Shown: positions 1-8,191, counted from the stretch's first letter. The stretch: 36,136 nt of DNA from Veillonella ratti (GCF_003992115.1 NZ_RQUX01000024.1:1-36136); one strand, 5' to 3'. Numbers and translations are program-made. The notes: generated by a model from the letters alone, not told the origin.

Positions 1-180
1 GCGAATCGCGTAGTTCGGGGCGTAAGATTTCTCGAAGAGAAATCCACAGCATCCGAACGGGAAGCATATATAGCGAGACCGCGTACGAATGATAGGTAGT
101 CGCTGAACAGGCGCATAGTTCCCTGTGTTACTAACTCTCTCTACCGTAGCAAGCAAAGCAATGCGGTGGACCTTTAGATA
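1..180. other. Unidentified structured (RNA-like) segment cut by the window edge
   Basis: No convincing reading frame or ribosome site is present, but several stable hairpins follow one another. GTTCGG (11-16) pairs with CCGAAC (53-58) around an inner GATTTCTC-GAA-GAGAAATC hairpin. AGCGA and TCGCT enclose about 74-104. TCTACCGTA pairs with TGCGGTGGA near 139-172. This dense pairing resembles a structured RNA or its 3' part, but I could not match it to the conserved boxes of RNase P RNA, tmRNA, SRP RNA or 6S RNA. The strand is unknown. It could also be decayed sequence. Confidence 0.3.
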
Positions 181-474
181 AACTTTATTCCATACCTCAA
201 CCTAACTCCTTTTTCGTATTCTCCATAGATTATGTCTATTCATAAGCCATGGCCATACGGCTTACCACAGCTGCATCTGTTAAAAAGTCTAAAGCATCGT
301 ATTCAACAGTCAATGTTTTTTATGCTTGACTCTATCATACATATGATAGAAGTAATTAGAGGCTTTCGTACAATATTTTAATTCAACAACAATTGATATA
401 ACGTAGTAAATGTGCGACATTTCAGCAAGTTTTTGGCTTTTTACGAAATAATGAAAAATGGAAACAATTGTTTA
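181..474. other. AT-rich intergenic region with two palindromes
   Basis: No gene is seen. A 9+2+9 palindrome, TCTATCATA-CA-TATGATAGA, lies at 331-350 directly after a TTGACT, and AAATGT-GCG-ACATTT lies at 408-422. Both could be operator sites. No regulator gene is adjacent. Confidence 0.4.
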
Positions 475-513
475 TTGACAATGTATAAAAATCATGTTAC
501 TATACGTGTATAG
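475..513 (+). promoter_or_regulatory. Promoter of the cobalamin riboswitch transcript, with a palindrome over the -10
   Basis: TTGACA (475-480) and TACTAT (498-503) are separated by 17 bp. A palindrome CTATAC-GT-GTATAG (500-513) overlaps the -10 and the likely start region, so a repressor site is possible. Transcription would begin just upstream of the riboswitch aptamer. Confidence 0.6.
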
Positions 514-540
514 AAAGTATCAAATAAATAAAATACATAG

Positions 541-695
541 TTGGGAATAGGTGCAGAAATGCATAATAGAGAAGTCGGTGTAAGTCCGACACGATCCCGT
601 CACTGTAAGGCTGAGCGAATCTCATTTAAGTCACTGGGTAACACTGGGAAGGCGAGAGGAGCGGTGAAGCTAAGTCAGGAGAACTGCCTATTCAT
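541..695 (+). ncRNA. Cobalamin (adenosylcobalamin) riboswitch aptamer
   Basis: This matches the cobalamin riboswitch consensus. The closing stem AATAGG (546-551) pairs with CCTATT (687-692). The core has a hairpin AAGTCGGTGTAAGTCCGAC near 572-590, then GATCCCGTCACTGTAAGG (593-610), and the B12-box variant AAGTCAGGAGAACTGCC (672-688). Downstream, GATAGGGAGG (719-728) can pair with CCTAT of the closing stem, which offers an alternative fold, and a terminator follows at 741-772. Such elements normally switch off B12 synthesis or uptake genes when cobalamin is abundant. Here no gene follows on this strand before two terminators and an oppositely oriented tRNA, so the aptamer is an orphan. A 60-codon open frame lies across it and is not a gene. 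Confidence 0.92.
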
Positions 696-740
696 CATTC
701 ACCATTTGACCTACGAGCGATAGGGAGGAGAATCATATAT

Positions 741-772
741 CCTTTTTCGCATGCGTCGGAAAAGGCTTTTTT
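741..772 (+). terminator. Intrinsic terminator of the riboswitch expression platform
   Basis: CCTTTTTCG (741-749) pairs with CGGAAAAGG (757-765) across a 7-base loop and is followed by CTTTTTT. It sits 45 bases after the aptamer, where a riboswitch-controlled terminator is expected. Confidence 0.8.
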
Positions 773-898
773 ATTGCCTAATTCGATGATGCATGTAACA
801 CCCGTACCGGTCATGGCTATGGATATTTGGTATTATCACGCAAGTGTTAATATATTGTCATGATAATGTATGGGCGTACATTTTCATCATCTCCTAAT
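773..898. other. Gene-free stretch between two terminators
   Basis: If the riboswitch terminator is read through, this stretch would be transcribed. It holds only an open frame at 787-864 (25 codons) without a ribosome site, and an ATTATCA/TGATAAT inverted repeat. It may be the remains of a lost B12-regulated gene or the body of a non-coding RNA. Confidence 0.4.
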
Positions 899-953
899 CA
901 AAGGCTCTACAAAATACTGTGATGGGTATTTTGTAGAGCCTTTGACCTTTTTA
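899..953. terminator. Strong hairpin terminator, 19-bp perfect stem
   Basis: CAAAGGCTCTACAAAATAC (899-917) pairs perfectly with 926-944 over an 8-base loop and is followed on the plus strand by ACCTTTTTATAT. It would stop any transcript that escapes the riboswitch terminator and may also work on the minus strand. Confidence 0.8.
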
Positions 954-1052
954 TATATGATTTGATAAGTGGCATTAGCAATGTGTGGATAAGTAGAAGT
1001 AGTAATGTATGGATAATTGGAAGTAGAAGTAGCAGTGTATGGGCAAAATAAA

Positions 1053-1076
1053 AAGAGCGATGATTACATCACTCTT
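1053..1076 (-). terminator. Secondary terminator downstream of tRNA-Leu
   Basis: AAGAG-C-GATG and CATC-A-CTCTT form a stem with one mismatch. On the minus strand it is followed by a T-run (CTCTTTTTATTTT), so it is a backup terminator for the tRNA transcript. Confidence 0.55.
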
Positions 1077-1104
1077 ATAGACAGTATAATTCAAATTTCA
1101 GGCA

Positions 1105-1127
1105 ATAAAAAAAGCCCTTAAGGGCTT
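1105..1127 (-). terminator. Terminator of tRNA-Leu
   Basis: The palindrome AAGCCCTTAAGGGCTT (1112-1127) is followed on the minus strand by a run of T. It lies 12 bases after the tRNA 3' end. Confidence 0.8.
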
Positions 1128-1139
1128 AAAGGTCTTAAC

Positions 1140-1224
1140 TGGTGCGGGAGAAGGGACTTGAACCCCCACGCCCGAAGGCGCCAGATCCTAAGTCTGGTGC
1201 GTCTGCCAATTCCGCCACTCCCGC
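1140..1224 (-). tRNA. tRNA-Leu (anticodon TAG)
   Basis: The reverse complement starts GCGGGAGTGGCGGAATTGG and ends with the matching acceptor strand CTCCCGC-A followed by an encoded CCA. The anticodon stem CCAGA/TCTGG encloses CTTAGGA, which gives anticodon TAG and reads CTA leucine codons. A variable arm GGCGCCTTCGGGCGT of the class II type and a T-arm with GGTTCAAGTCC are present. It stands alone between its own promoter and terminators. Confidence 0.97.
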
Positions 1225-1233
1225 AACAAAGAT

Positions 1234-1263
1234 ATATTATCATATCGGGAGCCATATCGTCAA
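1234..1263 (-). promoter_or_regulatory. Promoter of tRNA-Leu
   Basis: On the minus strand TTGACG (1258-1263) and TAATAT (1234-1239) are separated by 18 bp, and the tRNA begins 9 bases after the -10. Confidence 0.6.
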
Positions 1264-1358
1264 TAGATAAATAAAAAATAGCACAAACTAGAGGGGAATG
1301 AATTGTACAATATTAATATTTTTGCTGATGTGACGGGGCTAATAAAGCCCTTTCCGTA

Positions 1359-1387
1359 TTGATGTTGAATGACTCCTATGGTACACT
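1359..1387 (+). promoter_or_regulatory. Promoter of the mfd cluster
   Basis: TTGATG (1359-1364) and TACACT (1382-1387) have a 17-bp spacer, 35 bases before the mfd start. A small GGGCT-AATA-AAGCCC hairpin lies just upstream. Confidence 0.5.
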
Positions 1388-1422
1388 AAATATATACTTT
1401 GTAATTACAAGGGGCTTTGGCG

Positions 1423-4400
1423 TTGCTAAAGCCCGTTTTGTCGTTGCTATATGAGCGTAAAAAGAAGAAGGTAATAGAAAATCCAATGGAAACATTACAG
1501 GAATTATTATATAAATACCCTGCCTATAAAGAGGCGGAAGGACTTTTTGGTAAAAAAGGAAAGCATGTAATATCAGGGCTTGGAGGCTCTCAAAAGCCGT
1601 TCATTTATAGCACTGCTATGAAGGCGATAGAGCAGCGGCCTACCATTGTATTGGTGCATGATAAGAACCATAAAGAACAATGGGAGCGCGATTTGGCATT
1701 CTTTTTGCCGGATGTGGACGTAATGCCATTTCCTATTACTGAAAAAGTCACATTTATTACGGCGGCGCGCAGTCTGGAAAATCAGGGGCTGCAGATGCGA
1801 GCATTAGGTGCTTTATTACACGATGAACCGGTTGTAGTTATCGCCACAATCGATGAGGCAACCCAACGTATTTTAACGCCGGAAGAATTAAAAGAAAGTG
1901 TTATACATTTAGCCACCGGTGACATTGTTGAGCGTGAAATTATGCTCGAGAAATTGGTAACCTTAGGCTATGAACGAACAGACCAGGTGGAACAACGTGG
2001 TTATTTTAGCGTGCGCGGCGACATTATCGACGTATTCCCGGTAAATAGCGATAATCCGTATCGTGTTGAGTTCTTTGACGATGAAATCGATACTATTCGT
2101 ACCTTTGCCATCGACACGCAGCGCTCAATCGAGTCCGTCAAACATATGACGGTTATGCCGTTCCACTTGAACGATACTTCGGAAGAAGGCTCTTTATTGA
2201 GTTATGGCAAAAACGCTCTGCTCTTGTACGATGAACCGAATCGCTTGCAAGATGCCTTAAAAGGCTTTTTAAAAGAAGACGCCGTGCATCGTCAGCAGCA
2301 TTTTACCTGGTCGGAGTTTATGGGGACTAATGCAGTTAAAAGTGAAATTGCATTTAACTTCTTACAGCAGCGCGTGTCCGGTTTAGCCGGTTTTGACAGC
2401 ATTGGGCTTCAGAGTAAGTCCATGATGTCCTTTGAGCGTCAAATGCCGCTTTTAATCGATGAAATAGATGTGTGGCTAACCCAGGGGCGTCAAGTAGTGC
2501 TCGTTATGAACAATTTGCAGCGTCGCGAAGGTTTAGAACGAGCCCTCAGCGAAGCGAATATTGCCTATGAAGTGAGCGGCGAATTGAAAGCAACTAAAGA
2601 GGCTGTTCTCATTGTAAGCGGGCTTTTATCGGAAGGTTTTGAATTACCGCTTTGTAACCTGGTGGTAGTTACGGAAGGCAATATTTTTGGCCAACAAAAA
2701 CGAAAGCTTCGTAAAAAAGTGCCAAAAGGGCAGGAAATTACTTACTTTACCGATTTAACGCCGGGCGATTATGTAGTCCATGCTTTGCACGGTATTGGGA
2801 AGTATATAGGGCTCAAAACGATTGAAACAGAAGGTATTCATAAGGATTACATTGAAATTGCCTATGCAGGCACGGACAAGTTATTTTTGCCGGCCGACAA
2901 TTTAGATCAATTACAGAAATATATCGGCAATGAAGGTGATGTGCCTAAAATTCATAAGATGGGCGGCCGTGAGTGGGGCAAAGTTCGTCAAAAAGCACAA
3001 AAATCCATTGACGATTTAGCAGAAAAGCTGGTAGAACTCTATGCGCAGCGTGAGGTTGTGGATGGCTTTGCCTTTGAGCCGGACGATACCTTCCAGATGG
3101 AATTTGAAGAAGCCTTTCCGTATGAAGAAACGGAAGATCAATTGCAGGCGTCTCAAGAAATTAAAGCCTCTATGGAGCTGCCGCATCCGATGGACCGATT
3201 GCTTTGCGGTGACGTTGGTTTTGGTAAAACGGAAGTGGCTATGCGCGCTATTTTTAAAGCGGTAAAAAGCGGTAAACAAGTAGCCGTCTTAGTACCGACA
3301 ACTGTATTGGCACAACAACATTTTCAGACCTTTACCGACCGTTTGGGCGCCTTTGGGGTACGCGTTGAAGTGTTGAACCGTTTCCGCTCCGCCGGTGAAA
3401 AGCGCGATATTATTAAACGGGTTGCCGATAAATCGGTGGATGTCTTAATAGGAACCCATGCGTTATTAAATAAAAAAGTAGCTTTCAAAGATTTGGGGCT
3501 CCTCGTTGTGGATGAAGAACAACGTTTCGGTGTAGCGCAGAAGGAAAAGTGGAAGAGCTGGGCCAATAATATTGACGTTTTGACGTTGAGTGCCACCCCG
3601 ATTCCGCGAACCCTCCACATGTCTCTTGTAGGGGTGCGTGAAATGAGTGTTATCAACACACCACCGGAAGACCGTTTACCGGTGCAGACCTATGTGGTGG
3701 AATATGACATGAAGCTCATTGCCGAAGCCATTCGCCGCGAAATTCAGCGCGGTGGGCAGGTCTATTTCGTGTATAACCGTGTAGCCTCCATTGAGCATAT
3801 GGGCGAACTTTTGGAAGCGGCTATGCCGGATTTACGCTTTGCCATTGCTCACGGTCAGATGGCAGGCAGTGAAATGGAAGCCATTATGGTTGACTTTTAT
3901 GAAGGCCATTATGATTTATTGCTCTGTACCAGCATCATTGAAACGGGGCTCGATATTCCGAATGCCAATACGATTATCGTGTACGATGCGGACCGTTTGG
4001 GTCTATCTCAGTTATATCAGATGCGGGGCCGTGTAGGTCGTTCCCGTCGTCGTGCCTATGCGTACTTCTTGTATCGTCCCGATAAAATGCTCAGCGAAAC
4101 GGCGGAAAAACGTTTGAAAGCGATTGAAGAATTCACTGAACTGGGAGCCGGCTTTAAACTGGCTATGCGTGACCTCGAAATTCGTGGCGCCGGCAACTTA
4201 CTGGGCTCACAGCAGCATGGTAACATTGCATCAGTCGGTTTTGCCTTGTACTGTTCTATGCTTGAAGAAGCAATTGCCAAAGCTCAGCATAAAACGGTTA
4301 CTAAAACGGTGGAAGTGGATCCGGTCATCGACCTTGGCATCGACGCCTTCATTGATGAGGCCTATATCAGTGATACGGCCCGGAAGATTACCATTTATCA

Positions 4401-4773
4401 GCGTTTGTTGCAGATTCGCAAACTGGAAGATTTTGACGAATTTACCGATGAATTGATTGACCGATTCGGTTCGCCGACGCCGCCGGTGGAACGACTTTTG
4501 AAATTGGCGCGCATTAAAGAACGAGCCAGAGCCATCGGCATTAAGAGCATGGTCATTCGTGAAGGCGTTTTAATCATTCACTGGGCGGACTTGGAAAAGA
4601 TGGCCGGCTGGGATCCCGGCTTAGTAGCGACAAAGGTTTGGCAACATGTTAAAATAGATAAAAATAATGTGTTACGTTACAGCCCGATTGAAGAGGGTAC
4701 TTCCGTATTGACCACAGTTGAGGTTTTAATGGGGGAATTGGAAAAACGTGACCCTGCTTTACAATCTCAGTAA
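1423..4773 (+). CDS. mfd: Transcription-repair coupling factor Mfd
   Basis: Mfd is an ATP-driven DNA translocase. It removes RNA polymerase stalled at DNA lesions and recruits UvrA for strand-specific nucleotide excision repair. The 1116-residue product has the full family length: a UvrB-like N-terminal part, the RNA polymerase interacting domain near residue 450 (GDYVVHALHGIGKY), Walker A GDVGFGKTEVA near 596, the DEEQ box (VVDEEQRFG) near 695, the motif-VI-like QMRGRVGRS near 865, and the C-terminal regulatory domain. I chose TTG at 1423 because the ribosome site AAGGGG ends 8 bases before it. TTG at 1417 is only 2 bases away from that site. The site and start lie in a hairpin (GGGCTTT 1412-1418 with AAAGCCC 1428-1434) that may limit translation. 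The next gene follows after 17 bases. Confidence 0.97.
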   Translation: MLKPVLSLLYERKKKKVIENPMETLQELLYKYPAYKEAEGLFGKKGKHVISGLGGSQKPFIYSTAMKAIEQRPTIVLVHDKNHKEQWERDLAFFLPDVDVMPFPITEKVTFITAARSLENQGLQMRALGALLHDEPVVVIATIDEATQRILTPEELKESVIHLATGDIVEREIMLEKLVTLGYERTDQVEQRGYFSVRGDIIDVFPVNSDNPYRVEFFDDEIDTIRTFAIDTQRSIESVKHMTVMPFHLNDTSEEGSLLSYGKNALLLYDEPNRLQDALKGFLKEDAVHRQQHFTWSEFMGTNAVKSEIAFNFLQQRVSGLAGFDSIGLQSKSMMSFERQMPLLIDEIDVWLTQGRQVVLVMNNLQRREGLERALSEANIAYEVSGELKATKEAVLIVSGLLSEGFELPLCNLVVVTEGNIFGQQKRKLRKKVPKGQEITYFTDLTPGDYVVHALHGIGKYIGLKTIETEGIHKDYIEIAYAGTDKLFLPADNLDQLQKYIGNEGDVPKIHKMGGREWGKVRQKAQKSIDDLAEKLVELYAQREVVDGFAFEPDDTFQMEFEEAFPYEETEDQLQASQEIKASMELPHPMDRLLCGDVGFGKTEVAMRAIFKAVKSGKQVAVLVPTTVLAQQHFQTFTDRLGAFGVRVEVLNRFRSAGEKRDIIKRVADKSVDVLIGTHALLNKKVAFKDLGLLVVDEEQRFGVAQKEKWKSWANNIDVLTLSATPIPRTLHMSLVGVREMSVINTPPEDRLPVQTYVVEYDMKLIAEAIRREIQRGGQVYFVYNRVASIEHMGELLEAAMPDLRFAIAHGQMAGSEMEAIMVDFYEGHYDLLLCTSIIETGLDIPNANTIIVYDADRLGLSQLYQMRGRVGRSRRRAYAYFLYRPDKMLSETAEKRLKAIEEFTELGAGFKLAMRDLEIRGAGNLLGSQQHGNIASVGFALYCSMLEEAIAKAQHKTVTKTVEVDPVIDLGIDAFIDEAYISDTARKITIYQRLLQIRKLEDFDEFTDELIDRFGSPTPPVERLLKLARIKERARAIGIKSMVIREGVLIIHWADLEKMAGWDPGLVATKVWQHVKIDKNNVLRYSPIEEGTSVLTTVEVLMGELEKRDPALQSQ

Positions 4774-4790
4774 GCTTTAGGAGGAACCGT

Positions 4791-6371
4791 ATGAATCGAT
4801 TTTTAAAAGGGGCTATGATTCTTACCTTAGCGGGCATAATTGTGAAAATTATCGGTGCTTTCAGCAAGGTGCTGTTGGCACGCATTCTAGGCGGAGAAGG
4901 GATTGGGCTGTATCAAATGGCCTATCCCATTTACCAGATTATTGTCAGCCTGGCTACAGCGGGTTTACCGGTAGCTATATCGATTATGATTGCCGATAAA
5001 CTGGCCTATAAAGACGTACGCGGCGCGTCAAAAATCTTTAGAGTATCCGCTACGGTTTTATTTGCCTTAGGTGCTTTTTTTAGCGTGGCACTGTTTCTGG
5101 CGGTACCGTGGCTGGTTGAGTCGGAATGGCTTACAGATCCACGCAGCAGCTTTGCGCTTATGGCCTTGGCGCCGGCAATTGTGGTAGTGACGATTTTGAG
5201 CTGCTTGCGCGGCTATTTCCAAGGGTTTCAGGACATGCTGCCAACCGGGGCGTCGCAGGTTGTGGAACAATCTTTACGCGTTGCTTGTATGGTAGGTTTT
5301 GCCCTATTCCTCTTGCCTTATGGACTGCCAATGGCAGCGGCTGGGGCTACGCTCGCGACCTTTCCGGGCGTTGTAGGGGGCGTATTGGTACTCCTTTATT
5401 TTTACCGACGGCAACGTCATTTACGGAGAAAACTATTAGCGGAGCAAGCGACGGACATCATTCCGGAAAGCTCATGGCAAATCATGAAGCGTTTGTTTGT
5501 TTTGGCCATTCCCGTTTCCATGGCCAACATTATGATGCCCATCGTGTCGGGCATTGATTTAGGCGTTGTACCGCAACGCCTTATTGATGCGGGCTATTCC
5601 GTTCGCGAAGCGACCACTTTATTCGGCTATTTGACGGGTATGGCTACCTCGCTGGTGAACTTGCCGATTATTTTGACCACGTCCTTGGCAGCCAGCCTTG
5701 TGCCGGCTATTTCTGAGGCTTTTTCCAAAAAAGACATGGGGGAAATTCAGAATCGCAGCCATGTGGCGCTTAAAATAACCACCTTGATTACGGTGCCTGC
5801 GTTTGTGGGGCTTTATGTGTTGGCTACGCCAATTTCAGAACTTCTTTATGCCACACCGAATGCGGGTGGCCCCATTGCGGTTATGAGTCTCAGTATTTTC
5901 CTCTTAGGCGTACAGCAAGTGAGCACAGGGATTTTACAAGGCCTCGGCCATACGGCGATTCCTATGGTGAATCTGTTCATCAGTACGCTCATTAAAATTC
6001 CGCTTAGCTGGTATTTGACGGCCTTGCCGGAATGGGGGATTAACGGGGCCGCTTGGTCCACGAATATTGACTTTGGTTTGGCCGCATTATTAAATATGAT
6101 TTTTGTGCGCCGCTACATCAAGTATCAGGTACCTTGGCTCGAATTGAGTAAAATCTCCTTAGCCGCTTTTGCCATGGGCGGTGCGACCGTAATGACCTAT
6201 TCCTTCTTTGAACCGCTTCTGGGCGGCAATTTTGCGGTTTTTGGTGCTATTATAGTGGCTATCGTCATTTATGGAGCGGGGCTTCTGATTACAAAAGCTG
6301 TCAAAGACGATGAATGGCAAGCCATGCCGGTCATCGGGAAGCGTTTGAAAAAACGTTCTCATAAAGACTGA
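4791..6371 (+). CDS. SpoVB/MurJ-like polysaccharide or lipid-linked precursor flippase (MATE/MOP superfamily)
   Basis: This is a 526-residue, highly hydrophobic protein with about 14 predicted membrane segments. The N-terminal sequence GAMILTLAGIIVKIIGAFSK and the following ARILGGEGIGLYQMAYP are typical of the Polysacc_synt/SpoVB branch of the MOP exporter superfamily. Members move lipid-linked cell envelope precursors across the cytoplasmic membrane. The substrate cannot be read from the sequence; lipid II or another undecaprenyl-linked sugar is likely. A strong TAGGAGG site precedes the ATG, and the spacing of 17 bases from mfd suggests co-transcription. The order mfd - spoVB-like - mazG parallels the Bacillus mfd-spoVT-spoVB-yabN region, although spoVT is absent here. 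Confidence 0.85.
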   Translation: MNRFLKGAMILTLAGIIVKIIGAFSKVLLARILGGEGIGLYQMAYPIYQIIVSLATAGLPVAISIMIADKLAYKDVRGASKIFRVSATVLFALGAFFSVALFLAVPWLVESEWLTDPRSSFALMALAPAIVVVTILSCLRGYFQGFQDMLPTGASQVVEQSLRVACMVGFALFLLPYGLPMAAAGATLATFPGVVGGVLVLLYFYRRQRHLRRKLLAEQATDIIPESSWQIMKRLFVLAIPVSMANIMMPIVSGIDLGVVPQRLIDAGYSVREATTLFGYLTGMATSLVNLPIILTTSLAASLVPAISEAFSKKDMGEIQNRSHVALKITTLITVPAFVGLYVLATPISELLYATPNAGGPIAVMSLSIFLLGVQQVSTGILQGLGHTAIPMVNLFISTLIKIPLSWYLTALPEWGINGAAWSTNIDFGLAALLNMIFVRRYIKYQVPWLELSKISLAAFAMGGATVMTYSFFEPLLGGNFAVFGAIIVAIVIYGAGLLITKAVKDDEWQAMPVIGKRLKKRSHKD

Positions 6372-6422
6372 TAGAAGAGCGGCTATGGTACATAGAAACG
6401 GAGAAGCAGAAAAGGAGATTGT

Positions 6423-7649
6423 ATGAATACAGCAAATATCGGGCCTTTATTGGTTAAATTGAATATAGATGTGGCTCAGGGACTGTTTATTGTGGGTGCC
6501 GATCAAATTGAGGAAACACCCTTTGATTTAACAGGCACTTTGTTAGTCACTGATTTAGTAAATGATGAAACAGCGTTGATGAATCTTACTGATGTTTTGA
6601 AAAAACGTTTCGGTGCCAATAGTCACGTTGATTTATATGGTGTTGCGCTTAGTGAAAATAATTCACTTGGCAAAGGGTTGCCGGTGAGTGATTTAAGCAC
6701 GGCAGGCGCCTCCTATATGACGAAACTGGAAGCAGACATGGGTGAATCCCTGACTTGGGTATTGCTTCGTCGCTCGGCTGAAGATACTGTTAGGACTTCA
6801 GGGAATGCCTCTAAAATCGATTTAACGAGCCTGGAAGGGGCGGAAACTGAAGATGGGTATGAATTTACCTTACAGCCTCTGATTGACGTGGTAGCGGCTT
6901 TAAGAGCGCCGGACGGCTGCCCTTGGGATCGTTTGCAAACGCATAGTACCTTGCGCCGTTATCTTTTGGAAGAAGTATATGAAGTTCTTGAAGCCATCGA
7001 CAATCAAGATATGGCCAATCTTCGCGAAGAGTTGGGCGACGTTTTATTGCAAATTGTATTCCATGCAAGACTGGCGGAAGAGCAGGGGCTTTTTACCGTC
7101 CAAGATATTATTGACGATATAACGGCTAAAATGATTCGCCGTCATCCCCATGTTTTTGCCAAAGCTACATCGAAAGAATTAGCTTCAACCCAGCTAAATT
7201 GGGAGGCTTTGAAGGCACAAGAACCGGGTCATGATAAAAAAACATTGCTTGGCGGCATCTCGAAGGGCCTACCGGCTTTATTGGGGGCTCAAAAACTACA
7301 AGAAAAGGCCGCGAAGGTAGGTTTTGACTGGGATACTGAGCCTCCGGTGTGGGCCAAATTTGAAGAAGAAATTGCCGAATTTAAGGAGGCCATCGCCGAA
7401 AAAGACTATGAAAATGCAGAATTAGAGGGCGGGGACGTGCTTTTTTCCTTGATTAATCTTCTAAGATGGTATAAAATAGGCGGTGAAAATGCACTAAACC
7501 GCACCAACAATAAGTTCCGCCAACGTTTTGCCCATGTAGAACGCTGTGTTAAAGACAGTGGAAAATCGTGGAAGGACTTTTCATTAGAAGAATTGGACTT
7601 ATTTTGGGAATCGGCTAAAGTGTCTGAACAAAAACATTCATTGAAATGA
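6423..7649 (+). CDS. mazG: MazG nucleoside triphosphate pyrophosphohydrolase with a truncated YabN-type methylase domain
   Basis: The C-terminal part (about residue 150-400) is a complete double MazG module: LRAPDGCPWDRLQTH near 159, EEVYEVLEAI near 182 and EELGDVLLQIVFHA near 202, then a second repeat EEEIAEFKEAI near 314 with ELEGGDVLFSLINLLRW near 333. The acidic EExxE/ExxD residues bind Mg2+. The enzyme hydrolyses (d)NTPs to monophosphates and cleans the nucleotide pool. In Bacillus YabN a complete tetrapyrrole-methylase domain precedes this module. Here residues 1-130 resemble only the second half of that domain (GLFIVGADQIEETPFDLTG), and the SAM-binding first half is missing. The start is fixed by AAAAGGAGATTGT before the ATG, so it is not simply an unannotated extension. 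Confidence 0.93.
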   Translation: MNTANIGPLLVKLNIDVAQGLFIVGADQIEETPFDLTGTLLVTDLVNDETALMNLTDVLKKRFGANSHVDLYGVALSENNSLGKGLPVSDLSTAGASYMTKLEADMGESLTWVLLRRSAEDTVRTSGNASKIDLTSLEGAETEDGYEFTLQPLIDVVAALRAPDGCPWDRLQTHSTLRRYLLEEVYEVLEAIDNQDMANLREELGDVLLQIVFHARLAEEQGLFTVQDIIDDITAKMIRRHPHVFAKATSKELASTQLNWEALKAQEPGHDKKTLLGGISKGLPALLGAQKLQEKAAKVGFDWDTEPPVWAKFEEEIAEFKEAIAEKDYENAELEGGDVLFSLINLLRWYKIGGENALNRTNNKFRQRFAHVERCVKDSGKSWKDFSLEELDLFWESAKVSEQKHSLK

Positions 7650-7669
7650 TTCGTAAGGCGTGATATACT
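7641..7669 (+). promoter_or_regulatory. Promoter of the HU gene
   Basis: TTGAAA (7641-7646), a 17-bp spacer and TATACT (7664-7669). It starts inside the last codons of mazG and gives HU its own strong promoter. Confidence 0.7.
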
Positions 7670-7720
7670 CTTACAAGTTACAATGAATGGATACATTCTA
7701 TTTTTTAAGGAGGTTCTGTC

Positions 7721-8023
7721 ATGAATAAAACAGAATTAATCGCAAGTGTTGCTCAGAAAGCCGAATTAACTAAAAAGGATGCTGAAAAAGCAGTTAAAGC
7801 TGTGTTCGACACAGTAGCTGAAGAATTAGCAAAAGGCGAAAAAGTTCAAGTTATCGGTTTCGGTACTTTTGAAGTTCGCGAACGTTCCGCTCGTGAAGGC
7901 CGCAACCCACAGACTGGTAAAGCTATTACAATTGCAGCTTCCAAATCCCCTGCATTCAAAGCTGGTAAACAGTTAAAAGAATTAGTAAACGTACAAACTA
8001 AAGTTAAACCTCGCAAAAAATAA
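7721..8023 (+). CDS. hup: DNA-binding protein HU
   Basis: HU is a 100-residue histone-like protein that binds and bends DNA as a dimer and compacts the nucleoid. The family signature is clear: [20 protein letters not shown] at the start, [20 protein letters not shown] across the beta arm, and [13 protein letters not shown] at the end. A 10-residue basic tail ([10 protein letters not shown]) extends beyond the usual 90 residues. The ribosome site AAGGAGG is perfect and codon use suggests high expression. HU is found next to mazG/yabN in many Firmicutes. A branched terminator follows. Confidence 0.97.
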   Translation: MNKTELIASVAQKAELTKKDAEKAVKAVFDTVAEELAKGEKVQVIGFGTFEVRERSAREGRNPQTGKAITIAASKSPAFKAGKQLKELVNVQTKVKPRKK

Positions 8024-8038
8024 TTTGCCCGGTTTTAG

Positions 8039-8117
8039 AAGAGACCGCCCATGATGACAGCGTCGTTAAGACGGCTGTTACGGTTGCCAATCGGCAATAA
8101 GGGGGTCTCTTTTTTTA
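8039..8117 (+). terminator. Branched (three-way junction) terminator after HU
   Basis: The outer stem AAGAGACC-G-CCC (8039-8050) pairs with GGGGGTCTCTT (8101-8111) and is followed by seven T. It encloses two hairpins: ACAGCGTC/GAC-G-GCTGT (8057-8078) and TTGCC/GGCAA (8084-8097). Ordinary terminators are single hairpins, so this one may be a structured 3' end. Confidence 0.7.
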
Positions 8118-8191
8118 TGCAAAAAACAAGTTCTTTCCCGTTTCTAATTCGAAAAATATGTTATAATTGAAGAACAGGGAAGGAGACATTT

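Noticed and set aside
541-723. A 60-codon open frame over the cobalamin riboswitch
   Set aside because: It coincides with the conserved aptamer, starts with TTG without a ribosome site and has no protein-like pattern.
787-864. A 25-codon frame starting ATGATG after the riboswitch terminator
   Set aside because: No ribosome site within range and too short to judge; kept only as a possible gene remnant.
1336-1352. GGGCT/AGCCC hairpin upstream of mfd as a terminator
   Set aside because: The stem is only 5-6 bp and the following TTTCC is a poor T-run.
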